DNA of 64,000 bases, taken from the NCBI GenBank assembly GCA_019240475.1, contig JAFAYI010000036.1, positions 1 through 64,000 on the forward strand, read 5' to 3'. The notes under the pieces were generated by a model. It did not search any database and was not told the DNA's origin. It worked only from the letters and a program-made list of their open reading frames with translations. Shown here one piece after another: positions 50,683 to 60,073 of the stretch; the first letter of the stretch is position 1, and each line of letters begins with the position of its first letter. The stretch comes from Acidobacteriaceae bacterium. GTDB lineage: Bacteria; Acidobacteriota; Terriglobia; Bryobacterales; Bryobacteraceae. Position numbers and translations under genes: made by a program.

Positions 50683-53600
50683 ACCCGCCCGGCCCCACCA
50701 GTGCGATTGTTCCCTTGAACGTAGTCGCCTTGCGCGTGAACCGGAACGATGAAACCAACATCGTAAACGGATTTCGCGGTGCTGCGGCCGCTTTTGACAA
50801 GATGCCGTGGCTCGGCGGTGTTATTGATCGCTCCAATACCGGCGATCAAATCATCCGGCCCGTAACGAACGCGCAAGCTCCCCAAAATCCGCTGCATCGC
50901 GGAATTCATCTGCATGCGGAGCTGCCCGATTACTACCGCCGCGGTATCCAGCCCGCCAAGCTTGGCGAGCCTATCTGGTTTCCGCATGTGCCCAATCGCT
51001 TCTTGGTGACACGCTATCTCAGCCTGTATCAAAACACCCAATATCAGCCCGTGTCATCGAAGAGCTGGATCGTTGAAAGCGACTATATTTCCGTCGGCCG
51101 TCCCTCGAACGGTCGTCCTGTCGTCAGCGTGCCGCTGCCCTCCAATCCGGCTCTCGAAGAGCAGCCCTATATGTTCATGGGCCGGGTCCTCGACTATGAA
51201 AAGTGGAACCCTACGGCCGAGCCTGCCTCGAACTATCTGCCCAGTTACATCGGCCTGAATGGTAAGCCGTTGTATCTGACTTCCGTGGGATTTGCCGGCG
51301 CTGACTTTGCTTCCTATTATCCCGAATGCCTCAGTGTCTTCGGATTCTGGGACAGTTTCTCCGATCAAACGCAGCTTTACGATCAAATCAAGAACAACAG
51401 CAGTCTTCAATTCAAGGTCTCCTATCAGGTCATCGGCTGGGTGCAGGACAGCTCCCACGACGCGCTCGCCGATATCGGAGCGGAGGTTACGCGGCAATAC
51501 GACCATTACGTAATTCAGTGCCTGGAGCAGAAGGTCGAGGTCGTGGAGACGCCCGCCACTTTTTTCGTTTCCATTACAAACGACAGCTTCCGCTGGCTTT
51601 TTCACACGGACGATATCCCATATACGCTGAACCCCAATAAGACGGTCGCCACTGTCACGGTTCCCGAGCGCGCCATCTGCGCCGGCGTCACGCAAGAGAT
51701 TGTCTGGAATATGTTGAACAGCCCGTCGAAGACATTTCTTGGCACCGGCGATTCCCAATCTCCTATCGTCTGGCGTGAGAAAGTCGAGCTTGCGGCCGGC
51801 AACACCACCATTGAAGCCTTGTCAGCGCTTCTCAAATACGATGTCGGCGATCCCACTTCCGACCCGGACGTGCTCAAGAACTACGAGCTTCTGCTGGACG
51901 CCCTCCAACTCGGCCTGCTGCACGGGCTCGAAGACGAGCCCAACAAGCTGATCACGCTCGATGAGAAACTGCACACCTCGGCGTTTTCCAAGGTCACTGG
52001 CGGCTCCCTCTGGGTGATCGAGCAAGTCGAGCCCGACACAGACGAGGCGCCCGATCCCGATTCTGAGATCACGCTTCCTCTGCCGCTTGCCGAAAAGCTT
52101 TACCTCCTGAACGCGATTCAAAAGAGGTACGACCAGGACCGGGCCGGTCTCGAAGCCATGCGTCGGCAATTGTTCCTCGATTGGTTCCGATACATCAAGA
52201 TGTACGTCGGTGAGACCATCGACCCTTACGTCAAGACGAACGTGCTTGGAGAGTTCATTTATAAGAACGGCCCATGTGAGTTAAGTACTGTAATAGACCA
52301 AGGCAAGGTGGTCGGCTTACTCACTTATCAGCAGAACGACGCCGGGGAAGTTATCGGGCTGAATAAACCGACAATAATGTCATCGCTGGCCGGACAGGTC
52401 TACGATCGATACGAGGAAATGCTCGCCGCCATACCCGAAGGCTGGCAGTTGTCGAACGTTCCCGCGCCTGCTTTTTACCGTCCTACCGAGCCCGTCCTTC
52501 TGGCGGAAGGCGACATGCTGCAGCCGGTCCGCCGCAACGGCGACAAGTCTCAACTGACGGCGCGTCTTAATACGGAATTACTTACGAGCCTCGGCCTTAC
52601 TTACAATTCCGCTAACTTCACGATCCCGGCTAACTCGATTCCCGGCCTGCCGATTGTTACCGGTGTAACTCCCATGCGGGAGGATATCCAAGCGATCGTG
52701 AATGAAGCCGCTCTGCTGGTTCCAACCTTGGCGCCTCTGGTGGCGAATGCGCTGAAATCGCAAGGCGGCGCCAACAACCCTGCCGTATCCGAATACGATA
52801 AGTTCGTCCAGGCTCTGCAATCCGCGCAAGGGGGCCTCAGCCCGCTCGAAGGCGGCCCAGGCGAGGGTCTCTTCGCGCAGGTCCGTACCGCTCCCTTCGT
52901 CACGAAGCCCAATCCCGAACAGAAGATTGCCTCCCCGATTCCAGTCGATTTCACTTTCACCAACAGCGCCGCCATTGGCTGGCCGCCCGATCCGATAGGT
53001 TGGACCGCTCAGATGCGGCAGGCTCTCGGATTCGGTTCGCAGCGGCTGGATCCTTTCCTGCCGGTATGGCTGGTATGGGAATTTCGCTTCTATCCGCTGG
53101 TCCGCAACAGCAATAGCGGGTCGGACTATGCGCCCGACAACCTGACCCGGTATTTTCGCCTGAATAGCCAGGCGATCGATTACCAATACATTGTGAATGA
53201 TGGCGTACCGGTTCCCTTCGTTGCCGCCAATGCGCTCGGCTACGGCAGTTCCGTTGTGCTATCCAAGAAACCGGTTTACAGCCTCACCGAGCAAATCGAA
53301 AACTACATAAAAAACTATCCCGACGATCCGGCTAACGACAAGCTCAAGGAAGTCCTCAAAGTATATGCCGGCCGGAAAATTGTTTCTCAAACCTTGAGCG
53401 GCTTCAATATCGAGCAGATTCTTTCTTCTTACATACCGTCGATTGCCGTTCAGGACTTACTAAATCCTTCGGCTCTCGATGTCGTTACCGCGAAAGTCAG
53501 GGCGGCGACGACGGCAACTAAAGGCGATAACTGGTACGATTCCAGCTTCAATAACCAGGAGCCGATCGCCACCGGCCCCTTGGCGCAGGCGAACTTCGGC

Positions 53601-54929
53601 CCACTCCGATCGGGCTTCGTGCGCGTACAGGGGCTCACAATTGTTGACGTCTTCGGACAACTGATGAGTTTGAACACCGGCGGGACGGGGTCCGGACTCG
53701 ACGCCATCGCCGCGTTTCCTCTACAGCCCTTGCCCGACGACACCGTGCACAAGGGACTCATTTACCTGCCGCCGCGGGTACTCCCGCCCTCGCGGCTCTG
53801 GTTCCGCTGGCTCTCGGCCACTTACTCGCCGCAACCCGGGGTGCCCGGCGATTTTGTCGAGTTGAATTCCCATCCCGCCACTTCGCCTATCTGCGGCTGG
53901 GTCGTTCCCAATCATCTCGACCGGAGCTTGTTCTTCTATAACGCCAACGGCGATCCCATCGGCTCTTTCGGCCTTGAGCATGGCGAGAAAAAATATCGTA
54001 CGCGCGCCGGAAATTTGGACAATCCGAAAAGCGAATTGTCTCTCGACATCGGCGACGAAGGAGCTCCGATCGTCAATGCCAGCCTCGCCACGTTCATGTG
54101 GTACGTCGATCGCGAATCGACTAACTTCTTGATCGCCCTCATGAAGAGCATTCTCGATTCGGACGGCTTCATCAACCCCGCCAATTACGCTCAGGATCCC
54201 GCGCTCTCGGTCTTGATCGGCCGTCCGCTCGCCCTCACGCGGGCCGTGCTCGGTGTCGAAACGCTAGGGGGCGTTTTGCCCATCAGCCAAGCCTCTACTT
54301 CGGCGGCCGCTCCCTTCCCTTCGGATGTAAACTCAAAGCGCTTCCAGTTCTCCGAGCGCCAGGTTACCAGCACCGCTACTCTCGGAACCGTACTCTTACC
54401 CGTCCGTCTGGGTAACCTCACGGATTTGGATGACGGGCTGGTCGGTTACCTGATCGAAGGCGCCGCGCCCCATCCCTACAAGACTTTCTATTCGCCGTCC
54501 GCTCCTGAAAATGTCGACCCCGATGTGCGCCGTCCGGTCGCGACTACCGTCCAACTTACTCTCAACCAGCAGCCCATCGTCTTGACAATGCTGGTCGACC
54601 CGCGCTCCGGAGTTCACGCCACTTCCGGCGTCCTTCCAGTCAACGAACTGAGCATTCCGCCAGATCAGTATGCCGAAATCATGCACAATCTCGCCGTCAC
54701 CTTCTTCACTGCCCCTGTGCTTGAGGAGCAAACCGGCCTGGTAGTTGCCCTGCCACAAGAAACCGGCTTTGACTGGCAATGGATTCCGCCCGGCGCACTC
54801 GGATTGCCGCTGAAAGCCAATGCGGCGAACCAGATCGCCGAATACGGTTACTCTCCGCAAACGCTGCTCGAAGGCTGGCTGAAACTGGTTCCCGCGCCTA
54901 AAGCGCCGAGCGTGAAAGATGTGGAATAG
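50679..54929 (+). CDS. Very large unknown protein of nine-gene operon (1416 residues)
   Basis: A 1416-residue protein with no signal peptide or membrane helix. The first 250 residues are beta-rich (IVPLNVVALRVNRNDETNI, GRPVVSVPLPSN); the centre has long helices (LEAMRRQLFLDWFRYIKMYVG) and the C-terminal third is beta-rich again, with repeated Pro/Gly loops. No known domain recognised. ATG 50679 overlaps the preceding stop, and the frame is open upstream, which is not used. It is the largest product of the operon and probably the main scaffold. Codon use is strongly C-ending, as in its neighbours, so the operon looks uniform in origin. Confidence 0.82.
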   Translation: MNPPGPTSAIVPLNVVALRVNRNDETNIVNGFRGAAAAFDKMPWLGGVIDRSNTGDQIIRPVTNAQAPQNPLHRGIHLHAELPDYYRRGIQPAKLGEPIWFPHVPNRFLVTRYLSLYQNTQYQPVSSKSWIVESDYISVGRPSNGRPVVSVPLPSNPALEEQPYMFMGRVLDYEKWNPTAEPASNYLPSYIGLNGKPLYLTSVGFAGADFASYYPECLSVFGFWDSFSDQTQLYDQIKNNSSLQFKVSYQVIGWVQDSSHDALADIGAEVTRQYDHYVIQCLEQKVEVVETPATFFVSITNDSFRWLFHTDDIPYTLNPNKTVATVTVPERAICAGVTQEIVWNMLNSPSKTFLGTGDSQSPIVWREKVELAAGNTTIEALSALLKYDVGDPTSDPDVLKNYELLLDALQLGLLHGLEDEPNKLITLDEKLHTSAFSKVTGGSLWVIEQVEPDTDEAPDPDSEITLPLPLAEKLYLLNAIQKRYDQDRAGLEAMRRQLFLDWFRYIKMYVGETIDPYVKTNVLGEFIYKNGPCELSTVIDQGKVVGLLTYQQNDAGEVIGLNKPTIMSSLAGQVYDRYEEMLAAIPEGWQLSNVPAPAFYRPTEPVLLAEGDMLQPVRRNGDKSQLTARLNTELLTSLGLTYNSANFTIPANSIPGLPIVTGVTPMREDIQAIVNEAALLVPTLAPLVANALKSQGGANNPAVSEYDKFVQALQSAQGGLSPLEGGPGEGLFAQVRTAPFVTKPNPEQKIASPIPVDFTFTNSAAIGWPPDPIGWTAQMRQALGFGSQRLDPFLPVWLVWEFRFYPLVRNSNSGSDYAPDNLTRYFRLNSQAIDYQYIVNDGVPVPFVAANALGYGSSVVLSKKPVYSLTEQIENYIKNYPDDPANDKLKEVLKVYAGRKIVSQTLSGFNIEQILSSYIPSIAVQDLLNPSALDVVTAKVRAATTATKGDNWYDSSFNNQEPIATGPLAQANFGPLRSGFVRVQGLTIVDVFGQLMSLNTGGTGSGLDAIAAFPLQPLPDDTVHKGLIYLPPRVLPPSRLWFRWLSATYSPQPGVPGDFVELNSHPATSPICGWVVPNHLDRSLFFYNANGDPIGSFGLEHGEKKYRTRAGNLDNPKSELSLDIGDEGAPIVNASLATFMWYVDRESTNFLIALMKSILDSDGFINPANYAQDPALSVLIGRPLALTRAVLGVETLGGVLPISQASTSAAAPFPSDVNSKRFQFSERQVTSTATLGTVLLPVRLGNLTDLDDGLVGYLIEGAAPHPYKTFYSPSAPENVDPDVRRPVATTVQLTLNQQPIVLTMLVDPRSGVHATSGVLPVNELSIPPDQYAEIMHNLAVTFFTAPVLEEQTGLVVALPQETGFDWQWIPPGALGLPLKANAANQIAEYGYSPQTLLEGWLKLVPAPKAPSVKDVE

Positions 54930-56778
54930 CAGATCGGCAGTCGACAACCGGTTCCCCATGGCGCTCGAAGAAACCGGCGTCACCTTGGCTGTCGTAAACC
55001 ATCAGCTCGGCAAGCCCATTCTCTATATCGGCGAAACCGCGCAGCTCGATTTCGCCATCTGGAATAATTCAACCTCGGACCTGATCCTTCAGTCCGGAGA
55101 CGAGCCTTCGACGCTGCTCGTCTTTCTACCCCGGACTTACTTCACCACCGCGCAGCGCGGTGACATGAGAATCGCTCTCGCGAATTGGACTTTTGCGAAT
55201 TCGCCAGCCGAAGGCTCCTTGACCCTGACCTACACCGGCCCGGACGCGGCGCGCTGGAAAGCCGGCGCTGCCATCAGTTTCTCGGTCACTAATGTTCTAA
55301 GTACCGCCTCGCCGGACGCGAAAAACCTGCAGGTCAATTTCGACAATATTCAAGACACGCCCGGGTTCCTTCAGACGACGCTCCCGCTTATAAGTAAGCC
55401 CGCCGGAAAGCCGAAACTCACCGACACCCTGCAAGTCTCGCTCGACAACCAGGGTATCGTCTTCGTTTCGACGCGCAACAACGAACTAGTTGACGCCCTG
55501 CCTAATACCCTTTTGCTCAACATCAAGAACAGCGGGTCCGCGCCCTTGTACCGCGGTCAGGAAACGTGGAAAGGCGATCCCAAGGTATCCGTCACTTTTG
55601 TCTATGGCAGCACCAGCGGCGCGCTCGCGCCGGATAACGATAAGGATCACCCCGAACTGGGTTCCGCCTGGAAAATCGTGGCGTCCCTTCCGGTAGCGCA
55701 AGTGCCGTGGGGATTCGACCAGCCGAATCCGAAAGAATCTGCCGATCCCGAATGGACTCTGTATCCCGCTCCTACCAATAAAGAGATTCTGGGTGTCGGT
55801 GACCAGGCAAACGTCACCTTCGCCTTCGCGCCGATCATTTCCTTCACTTCCGTCGGGCACACCCAGATGACGCTGGTGTTTTCCGGATTCATGCAGGACG
55901 AAAATACGCCTTATGAAGAGGCTGTCTTCGTTCTTGATATCAACAAACAGAATCCCCCGCCCACGCGCGGACTGCTGAACTTCTCCAGCCTCGATCCGCT
56001 CATCCGTATAAAGAAGGAGAAACAAGCCGCCGACATTATGCTGAGCTGGGGCATGTTTGACGTCGCGGCCATTCAATTAGTCTCCAGTTATCCCGGCGCC
56101 GAGCCTTACAACAAAACTTACCCCATCGACGCCGTACCGAGCACTTACCCGCTCGGCTACGACAATTTCAAATTCTCCGTCCCGGCGATCAGTAACAGCA
56201 CTCCCATCTTTTTCACCCTGCAATCCTACGATGGATTGGGCGGCTTCCTGAATAGCCTGCAGTTCACGGTGTTCATAGATCTCGCTATTTTCGTCGATCC
56301 CCGCGATGGTACAGTGTATCCCGTCATTCAGGTGGGGACGCAGCTTTGGCTCGCCGCGAACCTGCGCTACAAAAATCTGGGAATGTATTACAACAATATG
56401 TCGAAATACGATATCCCCTATGGCCGCCTTTACACTGGAAACGAATTAGCGCATCAACCCGCGGGCTGGCGCGTGCCGACCAGCGACGATTGGAAGCGGC
56501 TCTTCGATTCCGTTAAAGCCTCCAACGATAAGCAGCTCTACGCCGCTCTCATCGACGGGGGGCGCGCCCGATTCAACGCGCAACTGGGAGGCAACTACAC
56601 GCCGGGTAACTCGCCCGAATTCCAGGGCCTCGCGCTCCGCGGTTATTACTGGACTTCGTCTCCTAAGAGTTCGGATTCAACCTACGTCATCACCTTCAGC
56701 TCGCTCACGGAGTCCATCAGTTCCATAACGTTTGAAAATTCGAGCGCCGCGTCCATCCGGCTGGTCAAGGACATTTGA
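54919..56778 (+). CDS. Beta-rich protein with C-terminal FISUMP domain
   Basis: A 619-residue protein. About 400 residues of unassigned beta-rich sequence come first, then a C-terminal domain (about residues 450-615) with the Fibrobacter-succinogenes-major-paralogous (FISUMP) pattern: DPRDGTVYPVIQVGTQLWLA, YGRLYTGNELAHQPAGWRVP and YYWTSSPKSSD. In other proteins this domain lies on secreted or surface proteins, but here no signal peptide is visible. The start ATG 54919 overlaps the previous gene by 11 bp; ATG 54958 is an alternative. It links the operon to surface display, by analogy only. Confidence 0.8.
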   Translation: MWNSRSAVDNRFPMALEETGVTLAVVNHQLGKPILYIGETAQLDFAIWNNSTSDLILQSGDEPSTLLVFLPRTYFTTAQRGDMRIALANWTFANSPAEGSLTLTYTGPDAARWKAGAAISFSVTNVLSTASPDAKNLQVNFDNIQDTPGFLQTTLPLISKPAGKPKLTDTLQVSLDNQGIVFVSTRNNELVDALPNTLLLNIKNSGSAPLYRGQETWKGDPKVSVTFVYGSTSGALAPDNDKDHPELGSAWKIVASLPVAQVPWGFDQPNPKESADPEWTLYPAPTNKEILGVGDQANVTFAFAPIISFTSVGHTQMTLVFSGFMQDENTPYEEAVFVLDINKQNPPPTRGLLNFSSLDPLIRIKKEKQAADIMLSWGMFDVAAIQLVSSYPGAEPYNKTYPIDAVPSTYPLGYDNFKFSVPAISNSTPIFFTLQSYDGLGGFLNSLQFTVFIDLAIFVDPRDGTVYPVIQVGTQLWLAANLRYKNLGMYYNNMSKYDIPYGRLYTGNELAHQPAGWRVPTSDDWKRLFDSVKASNDKQLYAALIDGGRARFNAQLGGNYTPGNSPEFQGLALRGYYWTSSPKSSDSTYVITFSSLTESISSITFENSSAASIRLVKDI

Positions 56779-56780
56779 AC

Positions 56781-58721
56781 ATGGCCACGTTATGCCTCTG
56801 CATGATTGTCTGTAACGAGAGCCGCGTCATCCGTCGCGCTCTCGAATCCGTGCGCGGCATCATCGATTACTGGGTCATCTGCGATACCGGTTCCGGCGAC
56901 TCCACTCCCATGGAGATCTGGACCACGCTCGCCGGCATCCCGGGGGAGCTGTATGGCGTCGAGTGGGTGAACTTCGGCCACAATCGCGCCGATGCTTTGC
57001 GCCGGGCCCACGGCAAAGCCGACTATATTCTCATCCTCGACGCTGACATGGTCGCCAATGTCGGCGCTCCTTTCAAGCACCTGCTCACGGCCGATTCCTA
57101 CGAGATCCGCTACACGGGCCTGTGCGATTATTCGCAGCGCATGTTAGTCGCGGACCGTCACGAATGGACTTATATAGGCGTTACCCACGAATGCATCTAC
57201 TCGCCGACGGCGCGGATTGACGGCTCGCTTCCTGAGTTGACGCTGACGCACTTCGGAGATGGCGGCATGCGATTCGATAAGTTCGAGCGCGACCGTTACT
57301 TACTAACTCACGCTCTCGCTGAAGATCCGAAGGACGCCCGCAACGCGTTCTATCTCGCCCAAACCTACCGCGACCTCGGCCAGCCCCAGGAGGCGCTCGA
57401 GTGGTATGAGAAGCGCATCGCGCTTCCGGGTTGGGATGAGGAAACCTGGTACGCCCTGTTTCAAGCGGCGGAGATGAAACGCCGGTTGGGAGTGGAATGG
57501 TCGGAGGTGCAGCAGGCCTTCTTGCGCGCCTACGCCTTTCGTCCCTCCCGCCTCGAACCGCTGTACGCGATCGTTAAGTACTACCGCGAGCGCGAAGAGT
57601 TCGCCCTCGGATATACGTTCGCCGCTCAGGCGGGCCACTGGATCGGCTACCCCGATGACAGGCTTTTTATCGACAAGCCGATCTACGAGTATCTGTTTCA
57701 GCTTGAGTACGGCGCGTGCGCCTATGGCGCCGGTCGGATCTCCGCATCCATCGAAGCCTTCAACGAAGTCATCCGGTCAGAGACCGCGCCGCCGGATATT
57801 CGAGAAGCTGCCCGCCGCGGTAATGAGATCGCCGTGACCGATCTTTATCAAACCACGGAGTGCCGTTTGCATCCAACTCCGTCTCCGCGGGCCGATAAGC
57901 GCAACTCCCTCGTCGTTCTGGTTCCCTTTCACAACCCCGGCGCTTGTCTCGAACCGTGCCTGAGCAGCCTCTTCGAACAGGATTATCCGGACTTCCGCGT
58001 CTTGCTTTTCGACGACGCCTCGACCGACGGCTCCTATGAGCGCCTCCCCTCCCGTAGCGATCGCTTCACAATTGTTCGCAGCCACTTCCGTCGCGGCGCC
58101 GCGCACAATCTGCATCTGCTGCTCACGGAGTATTGCGCCACCGACGATATCGTCGTGTGCCTCGACGGCGATGACCGGCTAGCCGCGCCCGATGCGGTCT
58201 CGCACGTGAATCGCTGTTACAACCGGTACGACTGCTGGGTGCTCTACAGTCAGTTCCGGTTTGCAAATGGCGATCCCGGTTTCTCCCAGCCCTTCGCCTC
58301 GCCGCGCGACCTCTCTTCGGCGCGCGAGTATTTCCGCACTTCGCATCTGCGCACATTTCGCGCCGGTCTCTTCCATCGCATCGCCGCGTTCGATCGCACC
58401 TACAGTTGCCTCAAAGATGAGGCCGGCCAGTGGCTCGATTCCGCTGTGGATGCCGCGCTCATGTGTCCCCTGGTCGAGATGGCGGGTTTCGATCGCGTGC
58501 GCTTCACTCCGCGCATCCTGTATGTTTACAACGATTGCTCTCCGCTGAATCACCACCGGATCAGCCCGGCGAAACAGGCCGACAACTTCGATCTGGTCCG
58601 GAGCAAGCGCCCGTTCCCACGTGTTGCCGATTATCGAGGTGCGATCCTAGCCAAGCAGTTCAGGCCTCCTCTCGCGCCTGGCCTGACTGCCTCGGAGGTG
58701 CGCAATGCCGGCCGGCAGTGA
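56781..58721 (+). CDS. Two-domain glycosyltransferase with TPR-like middle
   Basis: A 646-residue protein. Residues about 3-190 are a GT2-like domain (LCLCMIVCNESRVIRRALESV, a nucleotide-sugar strand with CDTGSGDST, and ILILDADM with the DxD-type acidic pair). Residues about 190-300 form TPR-like helix pairs (AFYLAQTYRDLGQPQEALEWY). A second GT2 domain starts near 375 (VLVPFHNPGACLEPCLSSL, FDDASTDGS, VCLDGDDRL) and is followed by a family-typical C-terminal part. It is thus a bifunctional or polymerising glycosyltransferase. It lies inside the structural-protein operon (2 bp after the FISUMP gene), so glycosylation of one of those products is likely, though which is unknown. Confidence 0.88.
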   Translation: MATLCLCMIVCNESRVIRRALESVRGIIDYWVICDTGSGDSTPMEIWTTLAGIPGELYGVEWVNFGHNRADALRRAHGKADYILILDADMVANVGAPFKHLLTADSYEIRYTGLCDYSQRMLVADRHEWTYIGVTHECIYSPTARIDGSLPELTLTHFGDGGMRFDKFERDRYLLTHALAEDPKDARNAFYLAQTYRDLGQPQEALEWYEKRIALPGWDEETWYALFQAAEMKRRLGVEWSEVQQAFLRAYAFRPSRLEPLYAIVKYYREREEFALGYTFAAQAGHWIGYPDDRLFIDKPIYEYLFQLEYGACAYGAGRISASIEAFNEVIRSETAPPDIREAARRGNEIAVTDLYQTTECRLHPTPSPRADKRNSLVVLVPFHNPGACLEPCLSSLFEQDYPDFRVLLFDDASTDGSYERLPSRSDRFTIVRSHFRRGAAHNLHLLLTEYCATDDIVVCLDGDDRLAAPDAVSHVNRCYNRYDCWVLYSQFRFANGDPGFSQPFASPRDLSSAREYFRTSHLRTFRAGLFHRIAAFDRTYSCLKDEAGQWLDSAVDAALMCPLVEMAGFDRVRFTPRILYVYNDCSPLNHHRISPAKQADNFDLVRSKRPFPRVADYRGAILAKQFRPPLAPGLTASEVRNAGRQ

Positions 58722-60051
58722 GCCCCTCATTGACCGCGAAGCCGCGCTCGGCCGCGCCTCTCGCCACTCCGAGCCAACATACCCCGAGCCGATACGCGAA
58801 GAGTTCTTCGATTGGAGCCGCCGCCTCGGCTTCGACCTCAACGAGCTCTCCCAGGGTCACGAGCTTTCCCGCTACTTCACCATCGCAACCCTCGAAGAGG
58901 GACGGACGATGGTGAGTCACGCAACCGCCGAACAACGCCGCGCGCGGCAGCGCACCTTCTTTCACGGGCCCATCGCAGCCCGGCGGAAACTCGGCCAGGG
59001 TTTGCACGACATGGGCGAATCGGTTATCTTTGCCGACACGACGTTCGCGACCGGCAACGAATTGACCGGTTTAAACAACCATCTGCCGGGACACGTGAAA
59101 GCCACGGCGGTTCTCGAAAAGCGTGTTCCCTCCGGCGCCGTCTGGGACGTCACCGTGCGCGCCGCCCACTGGGGACTGGACGATCTGGAAGAGTTGTACT
59201 CGGTCTTGAATGTCGGACGGCTCATTCTGGAGCCCGGCGCGGCTCTCGTCATTCAAGGCAACGTGTTCACGTTCCTGTGCCAGCATCTGATTGCGGCCGA
59301 AGGCTCCCAGATTCGCATTCTGCCCACGCCGTTCTCGGTCGATTTCGGACATGGGCCGCTGCATGGAGTTCACGGCGCGAATGGGCGGGACGGCTCGCAC
59401 GGCGCCGACGGATTGCGGCCGGATGTGGAGTCGTGCATTCTCGGCTATCGCTTGCGTCAACCCATCGATCAGGACGCGCTCAACGGCCTCCCGGGAGAGG
59501 CGGGTTGCCATGCCGAGTCTGGCGCGAGCGGTCGCAACGGCGGCATGGCCAAGCTCGCCGAAATCACCATTCGCAAGCTCAGCGGCCACCTGACCGTCTT
59601 CTCACAAGCCGGAGCGGGAGGCGACGGCGGCAACGGTGGCCATGGCGGACGAGGCGGTAATGGAGGCGCCGGCGGCCCCGGCTATCGAACCATGTCCGGC
59701 ATCATCCGCGCAGGATGCGGCGGCAGCGCCGGCGCCGGTGGTAACGGCGGCAACGGCGGGCACGGCGGCAACGGCGGCCTTTCCTCCAACATTTACGTGA
59801 ATGTCCCGGCGGATGATGTCTCGAAAATTGATCGCGTCTCGCTGCCCTCTGCCGGAGGCGCTGCTGGCGCCCCGGGTCGCGGAGGTCAAGCCGGGTCTCC
59901 GGGTCCCGTACACACCGGAGAGCACGATTACGAAAACGGCGCGCCTGGGCTAATTGCCTCGGCGGGCCGCGATGGCCGGCCTGGTACGAAAGGCCGCTCG
60001 CGCCCCGCGCCCGTCATCTTCTTGAACGAACAATCGGAACAACCGCTTTGA
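58705..60051 (+). CDS. Glycine-rich collagen/PGRS-like protein 1
   Basis: A 448-residue protein. The first 210 residues are a soluble helical/beta domain (IREEFFDWSRRLGFDLNEL, GQGLHDMGESVIFADTTFATG); then beta-helix-like strands (VGRLILEPGAALVIQGNVF) precede low-complexity Gly/Asn repeats (GDGGNGGHGGRGGNGGAGG) between residues about 300 and 420 and a Lys/Arg tail. The repeats match GXX/PGRS-like patterns that form polyglycine or collagen-like fibres. Codons overlap the glycosyltransferase gene by 17 bp. It resembles the next gene in layout (unique N-terminal part, strand LxLxxGxxLxI, then Gly repeats), so the two are probably paralogous modules. Confidence 0.82.
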   Translation: MPAGSEPLIDREAALGRASRHSEPTYPEPIREEFFDWSRRLGFDLNELSQGHELSRYFTIATLEEGRTMVSHATAEQRRARQRTFFHGPIAARRKLGQGLHDMGESVIFADTTFATGNELTGLNNHLPGHVKATAVLEKRVPSGAVWDVTVRAAHWGLDDLEELYSVLNVGRLILEPGAALVIQGNVFTFLCQHLIAAEGSQIRILPTPFSVDFGHGPLHGVHGANGRDGSHGADGLRPDVESCILGYRLRQPIDQDALNGLPGEAGCHAESGASGRNGGMAKLAEITIRKLSGHLTVFSQAGAGGDGGNGGHGGRGGNGGAGGPGYRTMSGIIRAGCGGSAGAGGNGGNGGHGGNGGLSSNIYVNVPADDVSKIDRVSLPSAGGAAGAPGRGGQAGSPGPVHTGEHDYENGAPGLIASAGRDGRPGTKGRSRPAPVIFLNEQSEQPL

Positions 60052-60073
60052 TACAAGCTAAGGAGACCAATTC

